Assembly: GCA_017543165.1 (NCBI GenBank)
Contig: JAFYGL010000435.1
Coordinates: forward strand, 1 to 5,485
Reading direction: 5' to 3'
From: Victivallales bacterium
GTDB taxonomy: Bacteria; Verrucomicrobiota; Lentisphaeria; Oligosphaerales; Oligosphaeraceae
DNA length: 5,485 nucleotides
This document shows, one piece after another, positions 1-5,485 of this stretch. The translations under genes and the position numbers were made by a program. How positions within the stretch are numbered: the first letter of the stretch is position 1; every line of letters begins with the position of its first letter. Below the pieces are notes generated by a model. That model was not told where the DNA came from. It ran no database searches and was given only the letters and a program-made list of their open reading frames with translations.

Positions 1-1850
1 AGGAAGAGCACCTTGTTCTTGAGGCCCAGCTTCATCGTATCGGCGCACATTCTGTTCACGACCTCGAAGCTGCGGTGGTATGTGCGCACTCCCTTGATGT
101 CCACCTGCGGCAGATTGTACGGATGTGGCGCCATCATGTCGCAGCAGTTTATGTATGCCACGGGGCTGCGGCTTATTATGAAAACTGGATGGTATGGATC
201 CAGTTCCTTTATGAAGTCATAGATGTACTTCAAATACATGGGCGAGACACCCCTGCATTCTGGCTCGTCGGAAAGATAGTAGCAGACGAAATTCAGGTTG
301 CGTCCCTTTTCGATTTTCATCCTGTACCAGTCATAGACTTCCTTGCTGGGTTCCTGGTCCTTGAGCGCCTCTTTTGCCTCGGTGGTCTTGTCTTTGTCCA
401 GAAGCTGGACACTGTAGCGGAAGGCCTCGAAGTCCTGGCATGGCAGTTTTTTGCTGGCTGGCTTGTAGCGTGTATCCATCAGGTTGCTGCACATGTACGT
501 GGGATGCTTGGTTGGATTTGAGGCACCGTAGAACGAGCGAAGCACGATTGGCTTGCCATCAACGTAGAATTTGGTGTTGTCGATCCATGCGATGTGCCCC
601 TTCTCTGGCATGTCCAGGATGCGGATGTGCGCCTGGCAGTCATATTCACCGAGGCTTGCCTTTATATGGAAGTCCTTTTCCTTGAATTTCTTGAGACTGA
701 TGTCGAAGGCGGCCTTTCCGTCCTTGACTTTCAGGTCAAGTTCCTGGCCTGCGCCGCTGAAGTGCACCTTGCCCGCATCCAGTTTTACAATGATTTCGCC
801 TTTCAGGCGGCTTGCATCCTGTCCAGGGAAGAAGGCATTGCCGTATGCGGGGAGTTGTAAATTGAATGACAGCGGCTGGAATGTGACGCTGATGGGATAG
901 AATCTTTCCGTCACCACTTTGCCGTCGGCATCGTACAGCCTCAGTTCTGTCCTGTTCTTGCCCAGTTGCTTGAATGTCGCGGGTATGGTGTATTTGTTGT
1001 TGTCGCGTCGCAGATTTTTCTCGCCTTTCTTCTTGCCGTTGATTTCCAGCGTGTAATTGCCTTCTACAGGGATGTTAAGGTTAAGTTTCAAATCGCCCTG
1101 GTATTCCTCGCCTTGCTTTCCCTTTGCTGCGAACAACGCCTCGGTTATGCTGTAGTCATGGGCTGCCTTCTTCATGGGGAGCCCGCCCATTTTCTTGAAG
1201 TTCTTGGATTCGTGGAACCAGACTTTCACCTTGCTCCTGCTGGCTGTCTCCAATTTATTGTTGCGCTGTATTCCAGTGCACACGTTCAAAAGCCATTCCT
1301 GTTTCCACTGGCTGGCAGGAGTCATGTAGAATGCCCGCAGCGGAATCTGGGCCTCCAGGGACCAGCTCTTTTCGCCGACATGGTATTTGGCGTTTATGAT
1401 GGGATTGTACGGGTCAGGCCTGATGTTTCCTTGTTCCTCGTAGTACTGCGTCCATATTGCGCCGCCTGCCGCGAATACAAACTGATAGTATTCGCCATGA
1501 TTGCCGTTGGGGGACATGAAAAGCTCCACCACGTCGTCCCGCCAGGGATTTGCCGTGTATTCCTTCTGGTTTGCCTTTAGTTGCGAAATATTCTCGTCGC
1601 TGATGGTGACGCCGAAATACACATTGTCGCTGTCTTGCAGCACGCGAAATTCAGGCTTTGCCGTCAATTTCGGTGCAGTGGATTTGATGGAAGTGATGTC
1701 GTTGTACGATTTGGCGTTTTGCCAGTCGGCCTCGTCCAGTTTTCCGTCAATGGTCAATTTCCCCTTGAGTGGACTTGCCTGGTAAGTTGCCGCGGCGTAT
1801 GTGAGAATTGACAGCAGCAGCGCGATTGTCGTAAAAAATCTGGTTTTCAT
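1..1850 (-). CDS. Secreted CBM9-like / TIM-barrel glycoside-hydrolase-like protein, 3' end cut by window edge
   Basis: I translated the minus strand from the ATG at 1850-1848; it stays open for 616 codons to the left edge, so the C-terminus is missing. Residues 1-21 look like a signal peptide (MKTRFF, Leu/Ile-rich core, then AAA), so the protein is probably exported. Residues about 28-200 resemble CBM9-like carbohydrate-binding domains: DGKLDEADW at 35-43, DDVVELF at 105-111, YYQF at 121-124, and WSLEAQIPL at 163-171. Residues about 230-410 look beta-rich, possibly Ig-like. FYVDGKPIVLR (428-438) resembles the entry to a clan GH-A-type TIM barrel, and YYLSDEPE (524-531) resembles a catalytic-strand motif, with Glu529 a candidate acid/base. 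The nucleophile would lie beyond the edge. The start is supported by AAGGAG 4 nt upstream and by ATGA overlap with the upstream gene. The substrate cannot be told. The domain class is fairly secure; enzymatic activity is inference. Confidence 0.85.
   Translation of the reverse strand, partial: MKTRFFTTIALLLSILTYAAATYQASPLKGKLTIDGKLDEADWQNAKSYNDITSIKSTAPKLTAKPEFRVLQDSDNVYFGVTISDENISQLKANQKEYTANPWRDDVVELFMSPNGNHGEYYQFVFAAGGAIWTQYYEEQGNIRPDPYNPIINAKYHVGEKSWSLEAQIPLRAFYMTPASQWKQEWLLNVCTGIQRNNKLETASRSKVKVWFHESKNFKKMGGLPMKKAAHDYSITEALFAAKGKQGEEYQGDLKLNLNIPVEGNYTLEINGKKKGEKNLRRDNNKYTIPATFKQLGKNRTELRLYDADGKVVTERFYPISVTFQPLSFNLQLPAYGNAFFPGQDASRLKGEIIVKLDAGKVHFSGAGQELDLKVKDGKAAFDISLKKFKEKDFHIKASLGEYDCQAHIRILDMPEKGHIAWIDNTKFYVDGKPIVLRSFYGASNPTKHPTYMCSNLMDTRYKPASKKLPCQDFEAFRYSVQLLDKDKTTEAKEALKDQEPSKEVYDWYRMKIEKGRNLNFVCYYLSDEPECRGVSPMYLKYIYDFIKELDPYHPVFIISRSPVAYINCCDMMAPHPYNLPQVDIKGVRTYHRSFEVVNRMCADTMKLGLKNKVLF
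1847..1850 (-). other. ATGA start/stop overlap (translational coupling)
   Basis: On the minus strand the ATG of the CBM9/TIM-barrel gene (1850-1848) overlaps the TGA stop of the upstream secreted-protein gene (1849-1847). Such 4-bp overlaps usually mark genes on one mRNA with coupled translation. Confidence 0.85.
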
Positions 1851-2710
1851 TTGTCTCCTTTCGCCTCGTCTTTCTTTGTTGTTTCAAATGGATATATATT
1901 GTTTGTCCACATAGGCTTTTTCAACTTGCCGCCTAGAACGACGCATTTGAAAATGAAGGTCTTGTCCTTGGAGGACACGCTCTTCAGGTCACATTCCGCT
2001 TTCCATTCCGTGGTTTCCGCGTTGGTGGGCTTCAGCGTGATGGAGTCATTGCCGTTGATGCGCACTGGATGCTGCCCCCTGAGGTCGTAGAATGAAATCG
2101 ACACATCTTCCGCAGGCGCGGCAAGTTTTGCCGTGAATATCATTTTGTCTCCGATTGTGAGGTACTTTCTTTCCTGGAAGGCTGGCGATTCCATCTGGAA
2201 GTAGTTTTCTGGTTCTTTCACAACTTTGAAATACTTGAAGTTGATTTCATAGCCGTAGATTGTCAGGTCCAGGAGATTGACTATCTTTTCGAAGGGCACT
2301 GTCCGAGTGACATTTTGAATGTAGATGCCTGGCTGCGGTATGTTGATGGGGAAGTTCCTGCCCTTGTAGAAGTACAGCCAGAAGTTCTTGTATTTGACCG
2401 CGTCTGGAATATAGGACGCAATCTCGAATACCAGCCATGGGTAGTTCTTGTCAAATGGCACATATCTGCGCGTGGTGTGGTGTCCCTTGCTGCCGCCCTT
2501 GAATGTGAAATACGCCTCGCTGTCCTCCGTGGCTGGGGTAAAGGATATGTCCATCTGCGTGCTGAGCCATCCTTTTCGGCCTCCCTTTTCGGCGTCCAGC
2601 TGGATGTTCTCTCCATTTTCAATCCAAAGTGTATTGCTGTCTGGATTCTTGATTAGTTCTGCGGCGCAACAAAGCGAAATGCCCAAAGCAAGCAAAAGAA
2701 GTTTGTTCAT
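1847..2710 (-). CDS. Secreted beta-rich protein of unknown function, likely jelly-roll plus Ig-like domains
   Basis: This is a 287-residue protein that I do not recognise as a named family. Residues 1-17 form a short signal peptide (MNKLLLLALG core, likely cut after Cys-Ala-Ala at 15-17). The cysteines at 14-15 do not sit in a good lipobox because Leu precedes the first, so a lipoprotein is unlikely. Residues about 20-165 alternate hydrophobic and polar positions with many aromatics (YPWLVFEI, FWLYFYKG, LTIYGYEINF), as in carbohydrate-binding jelly-roll folds. Residues about 170-277 (IGDKMIFTAKL, VSISFYDLRG, TNNIYPFE) look like an Ig-like sandwich. The tail is highly charged (KKDEAKGDK). No catalytic motif is visible. 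It is the first gene of a two-gene unit, and its stop overlaps the start of the CBM9/TIM-barrel gene, which suggests coordinated translation and a shared role, perhaps substrate binding. That role is inference; the coding call itself is firm. Confidence 0.85.
   Translation of the reverse strand: MNKLLLLALGISLCCAAELIKNPDSNTLWIENGENIQLDAEKGGRKGWLSTQMDISFTPATEDSEAYFTFKGGSKGHHTTRRYVPFDKNYPWLVFEIASYIPDAVKYKNFWLYFYKGRNFPINIPQPGIYIQNVTRTVPFEKIVNLLDLTIYGYEINFKYFKVVKEPENYFQMESPAFQERKYLTIGDKMIFTAKLAAPAEDVSISFYDLRGQHPVRINGNDSITLKPTNAETTEWKAECDLKSVSSKDKTFIFKCVVLGGKLKKPMWTNNIYPFETTKKDEAKGDK
1855..1860 (-). promoter_or_regulatory. Shine-Dalgarno of the CBM9/TIM-barrel gene
   Basis: The minus strand reads AAGGAG-ACAA-ATG, with the ribosome site lying inside the last codons of the upstream gene (Ala-Lys-Gly-Asp-Lys-stop). 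It is the best ribosome site in the window and fixes the start at 1850. Confidence 0.75.
2686..2698. repeat. Left arm of a 13-nt inverted repeat
   Basis: AAGCAAGCAAAAG on the plus strand is the exact reverse complement of 2874-2886. It lies within codons 5-9 (the Leu/Ala signal-peptide core) of the secreted beta-rich protein gene, so that mRNA contains CUUUUGCUUGCUU just after its start codon. Confidence 0.7.
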
Positions 2711-2718
2711 TTTACACG

Positions 2719-2722
2719 TCCT
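2719..2722 (-). promoter_or_regulatory. Weak Shine-Dalgarno of the secreted beta-rich protein gene
   Basis: The minus strand reads AGGA followed by 8 nt (CGTGTAAA) and the ATG at 2710. The spacing is suitable although the match is short, and it supports the chosen start. Confidence 0.5.
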
Positions 2723-2758
2723 GGTTTTGGTGGTGGTATTTGTCTAAAAATTGACGGT

Positions 2759-2786
2759 ACTATAAGTAAATACTGCTTTCTTGCAA
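2759..2786 (-). promoter_or_regulatory. Candidate sigma-70-type promoter for the minus-strand operon
   Basis: Reading the minus strand, TTGCAA (2786-2781) is followed by a 16-nt spacer and TATAGT (2764-2759). Matches to TTGACA/TATAAT are 4/6 and 5/6. Transcription would start near 2752, leaving a leader of about 40 nt before the ATG at 2710. This is prediction from consensus only. Confidence 0.45.
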
Positions 2787-2845
2787 GGATAAAAAGAAGT
2801 GAGTTTGTTTTTTCGTTCCTTCTTGTTAGAAATCAAAATATTCGG

Positions 2846-2854
2846 TGTTATAAT
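2846..2854 (+). promoter_or_regulatory. Candidate extended -10 promoter for the sensor kinase
   Basis: TGTTATAAT is a perfect -10 hexamer (2849-2854) with the TG of an extended -10 one base upstream. The -35 is poor: TTAGAA at 2826-2831 with a 17-nt spacer matches only three of six bases. Extended -10 elements can work without a good -35. The start of transcription would be near 2861, giving a leader of about 43 nt to the ATG at 2904. Confidence 0.5.
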
Positions 2855-2873
2855 ACGCTGTATTTCCAGTCAA

Positions 2874-2886
2874 CTTTTGCTTGCTT
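2874..2886. repeat. Right arm of a 13-nt inverted repeat
   Basis: CTTTTGCTTGCTT on the plus strand lies in the predicted 5' leader of the sensor kinase, ending 17 nt before the ATG at 2904. Its exact reverse complement is at 2686-2698. The pair brackets both predicted promoters of the divergent spacer. Confidence 0.7.
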
Positions 2887-2903
2887 AATCACAAAAATTG
2901 AAA

Positions 2904-5471
2904 ATGAGATTTAGATACCTGGCATTTTTGCTGCTTGCATTGCTTCTGCTGCCATTGCGGGCGGATGAGGCGAAGTCAACAAGGCGCATTTTATTCCTCA
3001 ATTCAAGCGACAGTCGTTCCGCTCCCTATTATGAGGTGCTTGTCGGGTGCAACCGCGTCCTCGCCGCCTCCAAAAACATACGCATCCAGGCAGATTATGA
3101 GGATTTGAATCTGACATATCCCAATTCTTATACTGTCGAGGAAATGGCATTGAGAATGGGACCCATTCTCCAGCGTCTGAAGGGCAACTACTATGACATG
3201 GTTGTCACGTTGGGGCAGGGCGCAGTCGATGTGCTGGCCTCATATAACAACTATCTGTCGGACGAGGTGGGGGTGATAGCCGTCGGCGAGGTGATTGATT
3301 CGTCCAAGCTTCTCAATTTGCACCGCAACTTTTCCGAAGTGTCCTGCGAGGCGGGTGAGGAAAAATGCTTTGAATTGATTTTTAATCTTCTGCCTGGAAC
3401 AGATTGCATTTTTTTCGTCTCCAGCAGTACGGCGGAAGGACATGCAAGCAGGGAGCGTGTGAACAAACTGCTGCCAAAGTATCCAAAACTGAAATGCGTT
3501 TTCCCTGAAATCGGCGTGAGTACGCTAGACGAAGTGGCGGACCAGATCGAAATCAAGGGAAGGGGCACGGTGGTTATTTTGGAGGGGTGGAAAAGCAATG
3601 TCAAGGACCAGCTTGAACTGGAGGCTTTCCTGCACAGGCTTAGGAAAATGCGGGCATATACGTTTACCGTCACTGATGGAATATTTGAAAGGGAGGCACT
3701 GGGCGGCGCTTTTGCCAAATCGGGTGACATGGGAGCGGCTCTGGGCAATGACATACGCGAGGCATTGAAGAGAGGCAATGTATGCACAGGAGAAAAGCAG
3801 AGGGTGCTTGCCCGCAACTTTGTGAACAGCATCGCATTGGATAGTGCGGGAATATCCATGGAGAATCTCCCCCTGGGCATTAGAAGGCCTGATTTGAACG
3901 AGTTCTTCCAGAAGGGGCAGGTCAAGACATTCACCATTGCCATCTGGAGCACAATCGGGGCACTGGTGCTGCTGATGGTGTTCGCCTTGAAGATGTGCTA
4001 CAGTCGCCGCTTCATGAAAAGAACCAAGGCAATGCTGAAATTGATGCCGAGCCGCGTCATGGTCAGTGACGCCAATGACAAAGTACACATGCTTCACTAC
4101 AATGACTACTTGAACTTCTTTATGCTGGGCAAGCGCTTTGACGAAATGCCCGTGGCGATTTTGGAGGAATTGCGCTCACGGGCACGCGGCGTTATTGAAA
4201 GCCAGGAGAATTATCTGGGCACTCAGGAGATGGAGGGACGCATCTACAAGGTGGAGCTGCTTTACATGTCAAAGGAGAAACTTGGCTTTGAGGCTGTGCT
4301 ATGGCATCTGGTGGACATAACGGACTACGCCATCGCCTCCAGGCATTCCCGCCGCGACGCACAGCAGAAGAGCAACTTCGTGGCCATGCTGAGCCATGAA
4401 ATGCGCTCCCTGCTGGATGCCATAATAGGTCATTCGGAATTGCTCCAGCAGAAGAATCTGGATGAAAAGGCACGCGACGAGTACTTGTACAATATCAATG
4501 CAGTGGCAAAGACGCTTAATACCTTGCTGGAGGAAACAACTGATTTGACCAAGTTGGAAAACAATACCCTGGAGACGCATCCAGTGCCCACTGATGTCAA
4601 TGAAATTGCCAACGAGGTGACAAAGACGTATTTGACGCTGGCAAATGACAAGGGGCTGTATCTGCGCTTCGAGCCTGTGCCTGAACTTCCCAGAGTGATG
4701 ATTGACAGTGCCCATTTGAGGCAGATACTTTCCATCATCGTGAACAATGCGGTGAAATATACGGAGCGCGGCGGTGCGGTTGTCCGCATAAAGCACAGCT
4801 CATCCCAGAATGGCAATGGAATCAATCTTATTTTTGAAGTGGAGGATACTGGAGTCGGCATTGCGGACGAGGACAGGCGCGGCGTATTCGAGCCATTCGA
4901 GCATGGCAACATCGAAAGCAAACTGCGCAAGAAGCAGGGCAGGTTTGGGCTGGGACTTCCAGTGGCGCGCTCGCTGGCACGCTACATTGGCGGCAATGTT
5001 ACCTTCGTCAGCACCAGGACCAAAGGCTCGGTCTTTTCCGTTACATTCAATGCGCTTCCCCTCGCAGAGGAAAAGAATGAAGCTCCTGAAAAGGCGCAGC
5101 CCAAGGATGTGGCGGTCTTCAACAGGGCGATTGTCGTGGCTGAGAATCCTGTCACCAGAAGCATGTTCGCCTCCATGCTGCGTGGCCGCAAAATCGAGGT
5201 GAGGGAAGTGGCGTCCGCAGACGAGGTGCTGGGGGCATTGGTGGACTTCCCAGCCGATATTATTTTCACTGAATATTCAATGGCGGACATGGCAGGAGAT
5301 GAACTGGCGCAGAAACTCCATTGCAGTCCAAAATACTTTAATGTAAAGGTGATTGCTGTGACGGCGGATATGTCCTGTGCCGACAAGAGCGGCGATGTCT
5401 TTGACGGCATAATTTACAAGCCAGTCACCAAGAAGAAACTTGCCTTGCTATTTGAAAGGCTTGCAAAATAA
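2904..5471 (+). CDS. Membrane-bound hybrid sensor histidine kinase with ABC substrate-binding-like sensor and degenerate receiver
   Basis: The protein has about 855 residues counted from the ATG at 2904. An in-frame TTG at 2898 would add two residues; neither start has a clear Shine-Dalgarno. Domains in order: signal peptide 1-20 (cut after LRA); periplasmic domain about 25-335 resembling ABC substrate-binding-like sensors (RRILFLNSSDS, DMVVTLGQGA, GVIAVGEV); membrane segment about 344-362; PAS-like region about 372-475; HisKA about 488-555 with MLSHEMR and phospho-accepting His498; HATPase about 595-705 with Asn615, DTGVGI (648-653), FEPF and GLGL (682-685); receiver about 742-853. In the receiver the usual acidic pair is Ala746-Glu747 and the phospho-accepting Asp is Glu790, while Thr820 and Lys839 are kept. 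The H-box proline is Leu503 and the first N-box Asn is Ile611. No DNA-binding domain is present, so output needs a partner. It is divergent from the secreted glycan-related pair and may control it, which is inference. Confidence 0.93.
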   Translation: MRFRYLAFLLLALLLLPLRADEAKSTRRILFLNSSDSRSAPYYEVLVGCNRVLAASKNIRIQADYEDLNLTYPNSYTVEEMALRMGPILQRLKGNYYDMVVTLGQGAVDVLASYNNYLSDEVGVIAVGEVIDSSKLLNLHRNFSEVSCEAGEEKCFELIFNLLPGTDCIFFVSSSTAEGHASRERVNKLLPKYPKLKCVFPEIGVSTLDEVADQIEIKGRGTVVILEGWKSNVKDQLELEAFLHRLRKMRAYTFTVTDGIFEREALGGAFAKSGDMGAALGNDIREALKRGNVCTGEKQRVLARNFVNSIALDSAGISMENLPLGIRRPDLNEFFQKGQVKTFTIAIWSTIGALVLLMVFALKMCYSRRFMKRTKAMLKLMPSRVMVSDANDKVHMLHYNDYLNFFMLGKRFDEMPVAILEELRSRARGVIESQENYLGTQEMEGRIYKVELLYMSKEKLGFEAVLWHLVDITDYAIASRHSRRDAQQKSNFVAMLSHEMRSLLDAIIGHSELLQQKNLDEKARDEYLYNINAVAKTLNTLLEETTDLTKLENNTLETHPVPTDVNEIANEVTKTYLTLANDKGLYLRFEPVPELPRVMIDSAHLRQILSIIVNNAVKYTERGGAVVRIKHSSSQNGNGINLIFEVEDTGVGIADEDRRGVFEPFEHGNIESKLRKKQGRFGLGLPVARSLARYIGGNVTFVSTRTKGSVFSVTFNALPLAEEKNEAPEKAQPKDVAVFNRAIVVAENPVTRSMFASMLRGRKIEVREVASADEVLGALVDFPADIIFTEYSMADMAGDELAQKLHCSPKYFNVKVIAVTADMSCADKSGDVFDGIIYKPVTKKKLALLFERLAK

Positions 5472-5485
5472 GTGGACAGTGGACA
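5472..5485. repeat. Two tandem copies of a 7-bp unit at the window edge
   Basis: GTGGACA occurs twice in a row directly after the TAA of the sensor kinase, up to the last base given. Whether it continues as a longer heptamer array cannot be seen. Confidence 0.5.

Noticed and set aside
75..521. Plus-strand open frame of 148 codons
   Set aside because: Antisense to the TIM-barrel part of the minus-strand gene; a shadow of its codon usage.
966..1580. Long plus-strand open frame (204 codons) with hydrophobic stretches
   Set aside because: It lies wholly antisense to the CBM9/TIM-barrel gene, whose frame is open over 616 codons with recognisable motifs; the antisense product has no recognisable domain and no ribosome site was seen.
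2659..2710. Lipoprotein signal in the secreted beta-rich protein (Cys14-Cys15)
   Set aside because: The residue before Cys14 is Leu and before Cys15 is Cys, which does not fit the usual Leu-(Ala/Ser)-(Gly/Ala)-Cys lipobox; a standard signal peptidase I site (Cys-Ala-Ala) fits better.
2751..2766. Plus-strand TTGACG followed by TATAAG as a promoter
   Set aside because: The two hexamers are only 4 nt apart and no -10 occurs at 16-18 nt, so the geometry is wrong.
2794..2824. Short inverted repeat AAGAAG / CTTCTT in the spacer
   Set aside because: Only 6-bp arms of low complexity with a 19-nt loop; expected by chance in this AT-rich stretch and not a convincing operator or terminator.
3251..3952. 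Minus-strand open frame of 233 codons
   Set aside because: Antisense to the sensor domain of the kinase; Ser/Pro/Leu-rich composition typical of a shadow frame.
4299..4930. Two overlapping minus-strand open frames of about 165 codons each
   Set aside because: Both are antisense to the HisKA/HATPase region, which has clear conserved motifs on the plus strand.

Overview
The window holds two divergent transcription units separated by a 187-190 bp AT-rich spacer (about 2711-2903). The minus strand carries a two-gene unit. An unrecognised secreted beta-rich protein (1847-2710) is followed, with a 4-bp ATGA overlap, by a large secreted protein (start at 1850) that runs off the left edge. That second protein has an N-terminal CBM9-like domain, a middle beta-sandwich stretch and the start of a TIM-barrel glycoside-hydrolase-like domain. 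The plus strand carries one complete gene (2904-5471) for a membrane-anchored hybrid sensor histidine kinase of about 855 residues.

The organism is most likely a Gram-negative bacterium of the PVC group. A Lentisphaerota (Victivallis-like) genome is my best guess; Kiritimatiellota, Planctomycetota or Verrucomicrobiota are alternatives. This rests on general resemblance: secreted CBM9-like plus TIM-barrel proteins paired with small secreted jelly-roll/Ig-like proteins, and kinases with an ABC substrate-binding-like sensor domain. No marker gene in the window proves it.

The layout suggests a local glycan-use module. The secreted pair would bind or process a carbohydrate, and the divergent kinase may sense a related ligand in the periplasm. 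The kinase has no DNA-binding output domain, so a partner regulator outside the window would be needed. The link between kinase and operon is inference from position only.

The most notable features are in the kinase. Its C-terminal receiver domain lacks the phospho-accepting Asp (Glu is present instead) and has a changed acidic pocket, but keeps the conserved Thr and Lys. Its H-box lacks the usual proline, and its N-box has Ile in place of the first Asn. A second notable feature is an exact 13-nt inverted repeat that places the same CU-rich motif near the start codon of each divergent transcript. I found no RNA genes, CRISPR arrays, insertion sequences or clear terminators.
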